64,000 nucleotides of DNA from Reticulitermes speratus (Eukaryota; Arthropoda; Insecta; Blattodea; Rhinotermitidae). The notes beneath the pieces are model-generated. The model saw nothing but the letters and a program-made list of their open reading frames with translations. It ran no database searches and was not told the origin of the DNA. Shown piece by piece: positions 23,001 through 30,808 of this stretch; the stretch's first letter is position 1, and the number at the start of each line of letters is the position of its first letter. The DNA is taken from assembly GCA_021186555.1 (NCBI GenBank), contig JAJKFL010000003.1, positions 43,296,408 to 43,360,407 of the forward strand. Reading direction: 5' to 3'. A program made the position numbers and the translations under genes.

Positions 23001-23770
23001 ATGACAAGGAGCCTACGGAGGAGATGTTACTGGATGACAATGCACCAGGAGAGGAGACTTCACCAGGTGGCAATGCACATGCAGATGATGCTTTACCAGA
23101 TGACAGTCTCCCTTCAGACGATATGTCAGATGACAATGCTCCTGCAGAAGAGATTTCACCAAATGACAATGCCCCTGCAGAAGAGATTTCACCAAATGAC
23201 AATGCCCCTGCAGAAGAGATTTCACCAAATGACAATGCCCCTGCAGAAGAGATGTTACCAGTTGACAGGATGACTCCACTAGACGCAGAAGAGAACTGCC
23301 AGGCATCTGAGGCAGAGGACAATGGGCAAACCTCATTCCAGTCAAGTGCAGCAGTAGAAAGCAGGTTGTCCCCTCATCCAGAAGATGTCGAAATTTCCTC
23401 TCCTGTGGCAGATGGTGAGATCAAAAGTTTGCAGCCTCCAGTTGACACTGAAGAAAGTGTAGCTTCGCCAGTGTGCAATGAGAATGAACCGTCTGATGAA
23501 ATCAAGGACCATAGTGAACTTTGTCAAGAGGGTGAACCATCAGGTGACAGAGAAGTAAGATCATCAACCAGCAAAACTGAAGTGGCATATGCAGAAGACA
23601 TAGCTGCTGTCTCCCCAGTTAATAATGAAGTGCTCCCATTATCAGGGGAGAAGCTTCCACATACTCCAGCAGAGAGTACAGATACATTGGTAGCAGGAAA
23701 CTTAGTTCCTTCATTACAGGAGAAGGCTGGGCCAATCTTAACAGAGGAAAATGCAGGAGGGACTGAATAA
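4796..23770 (+). CDS. POGZ/ZNF280-type (row-like) C2H2 zinc-finger protein, 3' nine exons
   Basis: Nine exons splice with GT-AG borders and matching phases: 4796-5077, 9169-9339, 10387-10677, 11542-11650, 18091-18316, 19976-20160, 20860-21090, 21333-21527 and 22857-23770, giving 867 visible residues. The order is a Pro/Lys-rich segment; about six C2H2 fingers (visible residues 95-280), including CRICEEKF and [10 protein letters not shown]; a Cys-rich block ([28 protein letters not shown]); then a long acidic Ser/Pro/Glu tail. The linked fingers CxICxxRSS...CPFCLKT... followed by CSKC...W are characteristic of the POGZ/ZNF280 family, nuclear chromatin-associated factors; Drosophila row is the likely insect relative. 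No transposase DDE domain follows, unlike vertebrate POGZ. The first visible exon starts in phase 0 and has no start codon, so upstream exons exist and are probably left of the window. Introns hold LINEs, SINEs and MITEs. The family call is from remembered finger spacing; exact orthology is uncertain. Confidence 0.85.
5652..5714. repeat. Poly-C followed by (CCA)n microsatellite
   Basis: About 25 C then about 13 CCA units. Reading frames across it give poly-Gly or poly-Val and are not genes. Confidence 0.95.
5966..6013 (-). ncRNA. Type I hammerhead ribozyme-like motif (left arm, minus)
   Basis: Mirror copy of the 6228-6275 motif on the other strand: stem I AAACCC/GGGTTT, CUGAAGA, stem II GGCU...AGCC with one mismatch, GAAAC, ATAT loop, GUC site. 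Two opposed motifs mean that transcripts of either strand carry one. Confidence 0.58.
6228..6275 (+). ncRNA. Type I hammerhead ribozyme-like motif (right arm)
   Basis: Stem I AAACCC/GGGTTT (6228-6233, 6270-6275); core CTGAAGA (6234-6240, fits CUGANGA); stem II GGCTCT/AGAGCC with loop ATGA; core GAAA; short stem III AC/GT with loop ATAT; predicted cleavage after GUC at 6269. One unpaired U (6241) sits between the core and stem II, which is not standard and could weaken activity. Confidence 0.6.
6359..7602. other. Zinc-finger gene intron, no recognised element
   Basis: Between foldback 1 and a LINE remnant. Positions 6830-7140 are purine-rich, with a short open frame (74 codons) rich in Lys, Glu and Gln that I do not recognise. 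It may be decayed transposon sequence. Nothing else stands out. Confidence 0.4.
7603..8655 (+). pseudogene. Decayed copy of the RTE-type LINE (RT C-terminal half)
   Basis: Aligns by eye along its length to 14236-15319 of the intact copy, from the FIDWQKAFD equivalent to the RRGRRRK...RQTTE end, with frameshifts and stops. YADD is changed (aaatatgcaaaatgac). A 5'-truncated dead insertion in the zinc-finger gene intron. Confidence 0.8.
9169..9339 (+). CDS. Zinc-finger gene, exon b (fingers 1 and 2a)
   Basis: Acceptor ttacag and donor gtaagc; 57 codons, phase 0. It encodes CCVCQRKY...HLIMH, a complete C2H2 finger, then CKYCLKSF...H. The last His of that finger is supplied by the next exon (IH), so one finger is split across an intron, which supports the splice join. 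Confidence 0.88.
10387..10677 (+). CDS. Zinc-finger gene, exon c (fingers 2b to 5a)
   Basis: Acceptor ttttag and donor gtaagg; 97 codons, phase 0. It starts with IH, which completes the previous finger, then CRICEEKF...[15 protein letters not shown]...HFYEIH and CPFCLKT...NHIQ. The last finger's second His comes from the next exon (KH). The CPFC finger has a longer loop than usual. Confidence 0.9.
10795..10992 (-). mobile_element. tRNA-derived SINE, partial (copy 1)
   Basis: Shares the body (GGAGTAGAGGTATAGC..., GGAGGCTGGGTGGGCCTC) with the fuller copies at 17136-17384 and 18758-18985 on the minus strand. The tRNA-like head is lost, ending near 10992. It sits in a zinc-finger gene intron. 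Confidence 0.6.
11542..11650 (+). CDS. Zinc-finger gene, exon d (finger 6)
   Basis: Acceptor tttgttgcag; the donor gtgttc is non-optimal but is the only choice that keeps phase with the next exon. It encodes KH (completing finger 5) and CSKCTMWF...HHIKDH. It leaves one G, which joins GA of the next exon to give Gly. Confidence 0.82.
11770..12115 (+). pseudogene. Old LINE-A 3' fragment
   Basis: Broken frames give [10 protein letters not shown]-like, [12 protein letters not shown]-like and EDN segments matching the C-terminal end of the LINE-A family (compare 51400-51800). Heavily mutated. Confidence 0.55.
12807..15323 (+). mobile_element. RTE-type LINE, 5'-truncated, nested in LINE-A
   Basis: Lies between near-identical 10-bp repeats (ATCTACGCCT at 12797-12806 and ATCTACACCT at 15324-15333) and ends in a short ATGA repeat, as is usual for RTE elements. 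An uninserted LINE-A copy at 43310-44040 shows the empty site. The frame is already open at the left junction ([14 protein letters not shown] before the first Met), so only the 5' part is missing. Confidence 0.88.
12857..15319 (+). CDS. RTE/BovB-like LINE endonuclease (partial)–reverse transcriptase, 820 codons
   Basis: An uninterrupted frame. Residues 1-110 are the C-terminal half of an APE endonuclease (GDWN near residue 2, SDHN at 95-98). The reverse transcriptase spans about 300-640: [13 protein letters not shown] near 461, [13 protein letters not shown], and YADDLVLLA with YADD at 561-564. The C-terminal tail ([22 protein letters not shown]) is basic. The protein would prime cDNA synthesis on nicked chromosomal DNA. 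The endonuclease N-terminus is missing, so the copy is unlikely to move itself, but the lack of stops shows that the insertion is young. Confidence 0.85.
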   Translation: MGDWNSVVGDKAHHNTVGPYGLGRRNQRGQMLIDFCERNGLVITNTWFKKPKRRLYTWKSPGDRNRYQLDYVLVKQRFRNSVKDVQTLPGADIDSDHNLLVAKICTRLKYIMRFHKKKPRWDLEKLYAQRQVVHDRLEEKLGAIKCECGNVEVQWNNIKKCVLDTMSGLVGKVERRARKPWITQEMISKMDERRKWKNVNNEEGRKNYRRLRNELKRATDNAKKEYLESICDEIIEFQRIGRYDLMYMKTKELGWKENHGIQNIGIEDSQGNIIINQRRVLQIWENYITELYDRANRPEHLDVEPEDEVDEDEKGPYILQSEVEKAIKEMRDKKATGDDDVPGDVLKLLGEGGLRLMTQMINSMYVTGEWPRDFIEVTMIALKKKPKATKCSDHRTISIIAHAAKIVARILRRRIERKIEDALGEDHFGFRRGKGTRDAIGMLRIISERTLVIDEELCACFIDWQKAFDRVNWTKLMQILKGIGIDWRERRLISKLYMEQSVKIRLDQGETRSVKIGRGVRQGCCLSPILFNLYSEYLTKEALEGFGDFKIGGQVIRTVKYADDLVLLAREEKVLQGMIDRLIEIGRRYGMEMNVGKTKVMKISRQPSPMKIMIDQKQLENVEYFNYLGSMITSDARCTREIKSRIAMAKAAFNKKKNLFTSKLELNLRKKLVKCYIWSIALYGDETWTLRKVDQKYLESFEMWCWRRMEKISWTDRVRNEEVLHKVKEERNILHTIKRRKANWIGHILRRNCLLKHVIEGKLEGRIEMTGRRGRRRKQLLDDLKEKKRYWKLKEEALDRTLWRTRFGRGYGPVVRQTTE
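16219..16633. mobile_element. Foldback element 2, 12-bp TSD, split by a pogo MITE
   Basis: Exact 12-bp repeats ATAAGCATTTCT flank it (16207-16218 and 16634-16645). Arms (GAGGTCTT..TCTTCTGGGTTGTTATGC) pair across the centre, and the core TGAAGATGG...GAAAC..GTA is present in diverged form in both arms. A left-side extension with GGCTTCTGCCGCAGT resembles that of foldback 7 (GGCTTCCGCCGTAGT). The centre is occupied by the MITE at 16348-16523. Confidence 0.75.
16348..16523. mobile_element. Pogo/Tigger-type MITE nested in foldback 2
   Basis: Terminal inverted repeats CAGTAAAACCCCGATTTAA and TTAAACAGGGGTTTTACTG with flanking TA (16346-16347 and 16524-16525). 176 bp, non-coding. It inserted into the loop of the foldback, so it is younger. 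Confidence 0.8.
17136..17384 (-). mobile_element. tRNA-derived SINE (copy 2)
   Basis: On the minus strand the head reads GGACAGCACAGCTGTTATAGC (A-box-like) and GGATCGAACCCTGG (B-box-like), then the shared SINE body. About 250 bp. Short frames translated through it are not genes. Confidence 0.7.
17570..17810 (+). mobile_element. tRNA-derived SINE (copy 3)
   Basis: GTAGTGTAGTCAGTATGGTG (A-box-like) and GGTTTGAATTCC (B-box-like) near the left end, then CTGAGGCCCACCCAGCCTCC of the SINE body. Opposite orientation to copy 2, about 200 bp away. Confidence 0.7.
18091..18316 (+). CDS. Zinc-finger gene, exon e (linker and CCEC half)
   Basis: Acceptor tttcacag and donor gtgagt. It encodes [11 protein letters not shown], which resembles the conserved linker after the finger array in this family, a basic Ser/Thr segment, and CCECEGEF, the start of a second Cys-rich block. 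It ends with two bases of a Pro codon. Confidence 0.85.
18696..19157. mobile_element. hAT-type MITE with 8-bp TSD, carrying a SINE
   Basis: About 60-bp terminal inverted repeats (GGACTCTTTCAACAGACC... / ...GGTCTGTTGAAAGAGTCC) with exact 8-bp duplications CTATATCA (18688-18695 and 19158-19165). The interior is a tRNA-derived SINE plus about 100 bp. The 8-bp TSD suits hAT or a relative. Confidence 0.8.
18758..18985 (-). mobile_element. tRNA-derived SINE (copy 4), best preserved
   Basis: Minus strand reads GGCCGGGATAGCGTAGTCGG (A box) and GGGGATCGAGTCCCGG (B box), an RNA polymerase III split promoter derived from a tRNA, then a 150-bp body. It lies wholly inside the MITE, so it inserted after or moved with it. 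Confidence 0.8.
19167..19210. repeat. (GGT)n(AGT)n microsatellite
   Basis: Directly right of the hAT-type MITE's TSD, in the intron before the exon at 19976. Confidence 0.9.
19976..20160 (+). CDS. Zinc-finger gene, exon f (second Cys-rich block)
   Basis: Acceptor tccacag and donor gtaagt. It encodes [17 protein letters not shown]...H and [13 protein letters not shown]. This C2H2-like pair downstream of the main array is a feature I associate with ZNF280/POGZ relatives. Confidence 0.88.
20521..20590. repeat. Poly-C and (CTTT)n pyrimidine tract
   Basis: Sixteen C followed by T-rich and CTTT repeats, in a zinc-finger gene intron. Confidence 0.9.
20802..20849. repeat. (GGT)n(CAT)n microsatellite beside a splice acceptor
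   Basis: Ends eleven bases before exon g of the zinc-finger gene (20860), so it replaces most of the usual polypyrimidine tract. Confidence 0.9.
20860..21090 (+). CDS. Zinc-finger gene, exon g
   Basis: The acceptor ttgcag comes directly after a (GGT)n(CAT)n microsatellite in the intron end. It encodes [14 protein letters not shown], which supplies the His and Cys of the preceding CVCG finger, then a low-complexity acidic/Pro-rich segment. Of two possible donors, the one after 21090 keeps phase with the next exon. Confidence 0.85.
21153..21306. mobile_element. Short MITE (TATTTACC ends) in zinc-finger gene intron
   Basis: Left ACCATATTTACC and right GGTAAATACAG are inverted. The right end lies 30 bases before the acceptor of the exon at 21333. 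A related end occurs near 15705. The TSD is not resolved. Confidence 0.45.
21333..21527 (+). CDS. Zinc-finger gene, exon h
   Basis: Acceptor tattgcag and donor gtaagt; phases 1 to 1. It encodes a Ser/Glu/Pro-rich disordered segment ([18 protein letters not shown]). No domain is recognised. Confidence 0.8.
21890..22135 (+). pseudogene. Old LINE-A 3' fragment
   Basis: Broken frames give [17 protein letters not shown] and DLGCDSE-type segments corresponding to the C-terminal end of LINE-A. It directly precedes the 59-bp tandem duplication. Confidence 0.6.
22139..22256 (+). repeat. Exact 59-bp tandem duplication
   Basis: 22139-22197 and 22198-22256 are identical copies starting GTACATGGTCATGTACGAGG. 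Perfect identity inside a decayed LINE fragment suggests a recent duplication or an assembly artefact. Confidence 0.85.
22857..23770 (+). CDS. Zinc-finger gene, last exon (acidic tail)
   Basis: Acceptor ctgtgcag; an open frame of about 304 codons to TAA at 23768-23770. The tail is strongly acidic and Pro/Ser-rich, with an in-frame 33-bp repeat ([11 protein letters not shown] units at about 23132-23260). An ATTAAA with GT-rich sequence downstream near 24047 is a possible polyadenylation signal. The tail looks disordered and resembles no catalytic domain. Confidence 0.85.
23132..23262 (+). repeat. 33-bp coding repeat in the zinc-finger gene
   Basis: Nearly identical 33-bp units (GACAATGCCCCTGCAGAAGA...) in tandem, three full and one partial, each adding eleven residues ([11 protein letters not shown]). 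They stay in frame. Confidence 0.9.
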
Positions 23771-23958
23771 ATACCAACCAGTGTTTCTGAATGAAGAGTT
23801 TTGAGTTCCAATATGTTTTTGTCATTTTCGTTCAGAAATAGTGTATGTCATTCGGGGGGGGGGGGGGGGGGCGTGGTTGCAACCGGATGTAGCTACCTGT
23901 TACTGCCACCTTACTGCAGGAATCTTTATCTAGTTTTAAGTGTTTGTATTGGCATCGC

Positions 23959-23960
<2 letters not shown>

Positions 23961-23992
<32 letters not shown>
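23961..23992. repeat. (TG)n microsatellite
   Basis: About 15 TG units in the zinc-finger gene 3' UTR or just downstream. Confidence 0.9.
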
Positions 23993-23993
<1 letters not shown>

Positions 23994-24599
23994 CGTAGAT
24001 TTGTGTTGATACAAATGTGTACATGTAGGGGAATATGTGAAATGAAATTAAATGTGTTTATTGAGTTGTGGTTGTTCTTTACACGAATCAGTGGCTGCAT
24101 AACACCATGTTCTTGCAGAGCATAGATTCCTTGAAAATGTATTCTGACCTTGGTTTACTCACCCACATTTTACACTATTACTATGTAGCACTGTACCGTC
24201 GCAATCTTTCACCTTCTGTCCATAAATGTTCTTGGTGTCTATTTCTATTTCCCTTTAGCCTCCAGTAAGAGTTGTGTTTTAGTGACTGCATTTTCCTATT
24301 TTCATCTAATTTTCAATAGCTGTTTTCAAGTACTTTTATCTCTCCTACATGTGGACAGGTCAATACTTCATATTCATACTCTTATTCTTACTGATCTGTT
24401 TACTTAGAGTTGTTTTCCCCACATCTTCATTTCTGAACATTTTAATAACACAAAATTTTTGGCATCCTCCACTGTTCAGTACTCTCCTAATCCCTTCCAA
24501 CTTCCAACACCCTCCTTTCAGCCGTATTCACATCTCATAAAACCATCAGTGGTAGTCTTTTTACCCCACTTGTGTTTTTCACAGTGATATAACAAGACA

Positions 24600-25600
24600 T
24601 TTTGTAAGTTAATATCTGCAAGTAAGTTTCATCTTTGTATGTCATTGCATCTTTCCTTAATTATTTTACATAATTTATATTGGTCTATGCTTGAATATGC
24701 CAAATATATCCTAATGCTAATTTGTTTGTTTCTTTGCCCATGTCTCCATCTGTAAATTATTTTTATGCCATTTTTATCAATTCTGACTCTGCCCTCACCA
24801 TCCATATGTAAGAAGCCCAACCAGTACTTTGCTGTCATATACAACACCTTTCCTCTTCTGACATCTCTTCCTAAATCAAATTCGGCCAAATTGTTTGCTG
24901 CACATCTGGGCATCATTAATATCTTCTTACAAAAGCTACTGTAGATTTTGTCTAGATTTTTCCACCTTCTTTCTTAAGCCCCCCCCCCCCCCCCCCCAAT
25001 ACATTGTTCTAAATTCACTTAACATCTTATATACATTTTCAAAAATCTGCACTCGATATATCAGAAGTTCATGCTAAGCATGTTTTGGTGGCTATTAGAA
25101 TCTGTTTACCTTTTGCTAGTATTCTGGTTTTTTGTTTGTTTCATCATTATTCTCTGTTTTCTAATGTTATTCCTAAATTATTTAATTCACATCTGTTGTT
25201 TGGTCATTCATTGTCCATATCACAATTTTCTTCCATTTACCTCCTTTCTTAAATATTAGTATTTTAGATATATGCAAGTTCCATTGCAGGTTTCATTCTC
25301 AGCAGTATTTTACAACTACAAGTGGCAGTCCCAGAATTTTCTTTTTCCTATTGCTGGTGCTTGTAAGTCGTCTTTACTGATATGCTCTATAATGCCATCT
25401 GTGATAATATTAAGTAAATAAGGGCTCGAACTACGTGAACTACGTCCTTATCATATTCTTGTCTTTTGGTCTACAAATTCTGTCACCTCACCTTTGTTGC
25501 AGAAAGCTTAGTACTTCATTTTTTCAATACAGTTCACTGTATTGTAGCTTATTTCTAATTGTCTCATTTTAAACCAAAAAGGTTTCTTGCCACTACAGAA
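24600..25600 (-). pseudogene. Decayed LINE 3' part
   Basis: On the minus strand, a 24629-24916 frame gives CAANNLAEFDLGRDVRRGK and MTAKYWLGFLHMDGEG, a pattern I recognise from C-terminal ends of arthropod LINEs. Frames upstream (higher coordinates) are broken; IYRVQIFENVYK near 25050 resembles the same protein. The 5' limit is uncertain and a poly-C run interrupts it. Confidence 0.5.
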
Positions 25601-25956
25601 AAGTTTTAAGTCTATAAAGCACCAATATTAACTGCCCCTCGTGACTCACATATTTGTCGTTATTTTTGTTATAAAAATGTCTGGTTTGTTTGTCCTATAC
25701 ACACACTAATTAGAACTTGATAAGGCCCTATTATTCATTAGACAGTGTCTTAGGTTGCAGCTGTGGTTCCAGAAAATATCTGGGCACATAGTGATAAAAG
25801 TGACAGTCCCCTGTATTTGCGTGTTACGTCCCACTTCCTATTTTAAATTGGATGTATAATTACAATTTTTCAATCTCGGGGAAATTGTTTGCTTGCTTTA
25901 GTGCACATTTCTGGTACGATATCAATTCTTTCCTTTATAGAAATATAACTGTACAG

Positions 25957-26302
25957 AATTCTAAAAGATTTTGACAATGGTATATGACATTGTGAACCAC
26001 GTGTTTCTAGGACCTTGTCCATCGTCTTTAATGTGAATAAAATGTAAAAATATGAAGATATATAAAATCTAAAAATTCACTATGTTTCGGAAGATGGCTC
26101 TTCTTCCGTCTTCAGGCCTACTCAGGTGGGTCCTGTTGATTAAGCTAGTCTCAATCCAGTGATTGAGACTAGCTTAATTAACAGGACCCACCTGAGTAGG
26201 CCTGAAGATGGTGAGCCATCTTCCGAAACGCGAATTTTTAGATTTTTATATTTTATGCACATTAAAGATGATGGACAAAGTCGTAGAAAGAAGTGGTTCA
26301 CA
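25957..26302. mobile_element. Foldback element 3, 12-bp TSD
   Basis: A long palindrome centred near 26155. Exact 12-bp repeats ATAACTGTACAG flank it (25945-25956 and 26303-26314), with about 34 nt between the left TSD and the left arm. The CTGAAGATGG...CCGAAAC core is present, but stem III and the GTC/GTA site are lost (GAAACGCG), so this copy should not self-cleave. Confidence 0.75.
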
Positions 26303-27150
26303 ATAACTGTACAGTTTCCAAACATTGACTAATATCCGTTATAACCTGTGGCTTTTCTGTTTATTCAGTATGAATTTGTCACTTTTTAAAATCGCTGTCC
26401 ATTTCTTCTGTATATTAAACCTTTAATCCTTTTGTTTAAAAGGGAAAACACTGTTCCCCAATGGTATTTCAATTGGAAAGAGCTCTGTCTGCAGCAGAAA
26501 CCTGGCATTTAAAAGCCCGTACACTGAAGGTCAAAGTACCCTTTGAGTCTTATATCAACTCTATATTCACACTCATAGTTTTAAGATAAACAGTGGTAGT
26601 AAGGATCATTGATATAGGAAGCAGTACCAATTTGAGCCATTAAGTGTAATAGTTTTGAAATATTTTTGGACAAAAATTTCCAAACTCAGGAATTTGGGGC
26701 AAAACTTGTCCTGTAATGGCCATAATTTTGACCTGGGGATCTAAATGAGGGTCTGTTGAAAAGCTGATTACATGCCCTATCCATCGATATTTTTCGTACG
26801 TTTATTACTGGGGGAAAATTTGTAAGATTGACCTGGTTGACTTTGATATTAAATTGCCAAAGGTGTGGACCTTGAATTTGATTTATTTCATTTACCATTT
26901 AATATCCTAGCAATATTCCAGATTCAATCTGAGACTGTCTTGTGATCAGGAGCTGTAAGGTGTTAGAATTTATAATTGGACTGTTTCAGCATGTCAGGGT
27001 GAATATTGATTAAAGGATGTAAGTCTACATACTTAATTCTTTAGCCAGGCAACTGAAAATAAGTTTATTACCTTTGTAGTTGTTTACACTGCTATTTAAT
27101 GGATGATTCATGACTAAAGCTGATCACAAACTGACTTGGTTCAACATCGA

Positions 27151-27186
27151 TCTGTGTGTGTGTGTGTGTGCGCGCGCGCGCGCATG
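27151..27186. repeat. (TG)n(CG)n run
   Basis: Alternating purine-pyrimidine tract turning from TG to CG units (gtgtgtgcgcgcgcgcgc), a sequence type able to form Z-DNA. Confidence 0.9.
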
Positions 27187-27599
27187 CGTATTTGTACCCC
27201 ATTGCAGTTCTTTGGTTCACTTTTGTTAGAACTGGTGTGTGAAGAATATCTGAGATGCGCAAGCATGAAGATAAGTGAAAGATGGCAATGGGCCAAGGGG
27301 TTGTAAGTAGTGTCTACTTCATAAGTGTTCTCATTGATAGGACAACCATGGACATTACAGACCCTTGTAACAAATCCATCAGTGTCTTTAAATTGCATAT
27401 TGTTTTGAGTTAGACATGCTGTATTCAGGAGACAAAGCAGACAACATTTTTGCTCATGGAACACTATTACTGACTGGCAGAAAGATATATGTGGTTTCTG
27501 GGTTTCACTGATTGGGATGGCTGTTGAAAATCCAGTAATTTTTCTTCGTCTTTGTTCTGTTCTGCTACAAGGATAATGTTGATATAAGTATCTACTTTT

Positions 27600-27990
27600 T
27601 TAAATGATCCCTGTCCGTGCATTGAGCAATTAGATAACAAAACTAACAGATGCACATAAGTGTATGGAAGTAGATTACACACACCGTATACCTCCTACAT
27701 GTTTTGGGCACTTGCCATCTTCAGGGAGGTGCATTACAAAGGATAGAGACATCGAAATATTACAGAAGTTTTAGAACCAATGCATAAATATAAATTAAAT
27801 ATATATAAATTTGTATCTGTGCATTGGTTCAAAAACTTTTGTAATATTTCAGTATATCTATCCAGGCTAATGCACCTCCCTGAAGATGGTCACATGAGTG
27901 ACCAAAACATGCAGGAATTGTATGGTGTGTGTAATACACTCATACACTTACGTGCATTTGTTGATTTTGATGTCTTATCTAAGTGTGTGC
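27600..27990. mobile_element. Foldback element 4, ends approximate
   Basis: Arms pair around 27800 (GTGTATGG...ATTACACACACC / GGTGTGTGTAATAC). The core is CTGAAGATGG..., with stem I ACCTCC/GGAGGT perfect in the left arm, but the second box is CAAAAC or AAAAC instead of GAAAC. A clear TSD was not found. Confidence 0.6.
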
Positions 27991-28397
27991 TTGTTTTTCT
28001 TCAGTATGTTTCTATTTACTGCCATTTGGTGAAGGATCATTTACACTTCAAGATTTGCATAGCTGTTTGTTAGTAATTACTGTAAATTCTGCAAACAAGT
28101 GTCAGTGAGACTTGTGGTACTAAGTCGAATTGTAAGTTGATTCAACAGCAGTATTTGTATTGCACATTACATTGCATGGTATGTGATTCATAACTGTGAC
28201 ACAAAGAGAGGGAAGTGTGTAAACATTGAATGAATAATTTATCCATATATCTGCCTTCTTAGTAAGTAACAGACTGATCTGCTCTGATCTTTTTATTGAT
28301 TTTTGTAGAACTTGGCTGAGAAATTTAGTTGTGCAAGTGTGTTTGAACTTCTTTGAAGAAACCAGCCAAATTGAAGTATTTAAAGTACAAGATGTGT

Positions 28398-28623
28398 CAC
28401 AAATTACACACCAATGAAATGCACTATATTTTCACTTTTTATTCTTTAACCCCTACATATGTTTCAGCCTTTACAAGTCCATCTTCAGAGGGCTCATAAT
28501 CTACATTTGTAAAGGCTGAAACATTTGTAGGGGTTAAAGAATAAAAAGTGAAAATATAGTGAATTTCGTTGGTGTGTAATTTGTGAGTTGTTAAAAAATG
28601 CATGGTGAAGATAATATAAAATT
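28398..28623. mobile_element. Foldback element 5, 12-bp TSD, reversed extension
   Basis: Exact 12-bp repeats TACAAGATGTGT (28386-28397 and 28624-28635). Here the extension is on the right, and its reverse complement contains TTCACCATGCATTTTTTAAC, matching the left extension of elements 1 and 6. The element is therefore the same family in the opposite orientation. Confidence 0.78.
28448..28504 (-). ncRNA. Hammerhead-like motif in foldback 5
   Basis: Minus strand: stem I AGCCCT/GGGGTT (with G-U pairs), CTGAAGA, a stem II region TGGACTTG...GGCT that pairs poorly, GAAAC, ATAT, and a GUA site. Weaker than the copies in element 1. Confidence 0.4.
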
Positions 28624-30489
28624 TACAAGATGTGTGTTATAATTTCATTTGGAACTGCACTTTAGATTCAGTGTATATACACCATATAATTCTAAATGAT
28701 TGTTAGATTTGTGTTAAATAACTTCTGTTGCCAAACATTGTTAGGAACCAAGAAATTATAGTAAGTAATTATAAAATCCTGATAAGTTGTCTTTATTTGG
28801 ATTCCTGTATTTCCATGTTCTTTCTGTGCCCACCATTGGCAGTTTTTCTTTACATTGTTCATTTGATATTCTGCTAGAGGAACACTGAATGCCTGAATGT
28901 ATGGAGATAATAAAAATGTTACAAAAGGTTTCCCTGAGTGGTTTTTAGGTGCACTTGCAAAATTGTAAAAAACTGCTATTAGCTTCATCGTGTCTGTCCA
29001 TCCATCTGCATGGATCAACTTGGCTCCCACTGGACAGATTTTCATGAAATTTGATATTTGAGTATTTTTTTGAAACTCTGTCGAGAAAATTGAAATTTCA
29101 TTAAAATCTGACAAGAATAACAGGTATTTATGTGAAGACTTATGTACATTTATGATATCTTTCTTAATTCTTCTTAGAATGAGAAATGTTTCGGACAGAA
29201 GTTGTAGAGAAACTCAAAACACGTTTTTTATGTTTAAAATCGTGCCATTTATGAGATAATGTGGAAAAATATGGTGGAGGCAGTCAGGCAACAGATTACA
29301 ATATAATACAGCGTACACGTTTTGCATGCTGGATAATTAAGGCTACAGGCACACAGAAGATGTAATACTTATTGCTTTTCCGTGACAACAATAGTTACCC
29401 AAACGCACCTCAGTGGTATGTTATATGCACCATACATTGCCTCTCTGGTTCAGTTTGACTCTAAATACTTGCAAAGATTTTCATGGAAATGCATCTTGTT
29501 CCAGATGTAGGTAATGCCATTTTTTGACCTTCTGTGAATTTTCATTCTGCAAATGCAATGCAGAATTTTTAAAGGTGAATAAAATTCAACTAAACTTTTT
29601 AAGGCTTATTTCTAATAGCACATAGGTTATGAACAATGCTAAATTCATATGAGAGGCAAGTTACTAGCATAGAAGTTCCAAAACATATTTTCAGAATGAC
29701 AGTTTTCAACTAGAGGCTTCAAAATTTGTATATTTATTTTAACAATTTGCTAGGGTTAGGATTTTCCTTTAAGAGACCTTCTGAAACTTGGTTATGATTT
29801 TGCATACTGGATGCATCAGGCAATGAGTGTGGCACCATGGTCATAAATATCAGAATATTGGCCAGTAAGTTTTGTAATCTATATAACAACAGGAAGTGTA
29901 CATGTGAGACAGTTGTAAGTCATCAGAAAATAGAGCTAGGAGCTTCAAATGTTGGCAATAAGTTGAGAATGATTATGGGTTATGCACTGCCAAATGTAAT
30001 CAAAATCAGTCTCTGGGATGTGGGTGTATGTACCATTTTTATCAGATTAGAAACAGTTGAGCAGTGACTGCATTCTAGATGGGTTGTCATGTTCCCTGTG
30101 AGGTACCGAGGCTAAAAAGAAGTGGAGCATTTACTGTGTTGTACACTAAGGCTTCTATGGTTACCATGTTGACATCTTAACTGGATGGCAACTCTCTGAG
30201 AATAAAGAATACTTCACTGGAAATAAATTAGTGAGCTCTTGCTATGAATGCTGGGTGTACTTTAATTTTGTGTGTGTATGTTTTCTTGCATGTGTGCCTG
30301 TGTAAGCATGCAGCATAATACACAAGAGGCCTCATCTGCCCATCTGTTTACATAGTAGCTACATAGATATGTGGTACAGTATACACTTTGTGCTTTCCAC
30401 AATTTCTAGAACTAATTGTTACTCTTGTGTTTTAATCATGTATGGAAAGTGTGGTATACCTGCTGACAGGGACATGAACATTACTACAG

Positions 30490-30720
30490 TTGGATGCTAT
30501 TGTGGTGTATAAGAAATTACTTGTTTCATCAATAAAAACTATAAGAAGCAGGGCAAGTGTTAAGGCTAGTGCTCCACCAAGTTCAAACATTTCTTGTGTA
30601 TGTCAGAGTGGCCCCTTCCTCAAAAAGATGGACAGGACCTTATGTAAATGGCTGGAAGGTGGAGATAGAGGCTGTTATGGCATCACACAAGGTGTATAAG
30701 GGCATGCAAAGCAATTGATC
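30490..30720 (+). pseudogene. Tigger/pogo transposase fragment (DNA-binding region)
   Basis: A 69-codon frame with IKTIRSRASVKASAPPSSN and GPFLKKMDRTLCKWLEGGD resembles the linker between the two CENP-B-type helix-turn-helix domains (KKMDxALxKW). It is short and followed by a stop. No terminal repeats were seen. Confidence 0.45.
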
Positions 30721-30808
30721 ACCTCTTTGCACCAACTGCTATCTCCTCCTCTTCAATGCACTCTGTTGCTTCGTCATCCTGACAACTTTCAACTAGGAAC
30801 ACCAACAC

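Noticed and set aside
26090-26240. Hammerhead in foldback 3
   Set aside because: The CTGAAGA and GAAAC boxes are present, but the GTC/GTA cleavage site and stem III are missing (GAAACGCG).
28692-29114. 140-codon minus-strand frame
   Set aside because: No domain or splice support, and the 28980-29060 part looks like a dispersed repeat.
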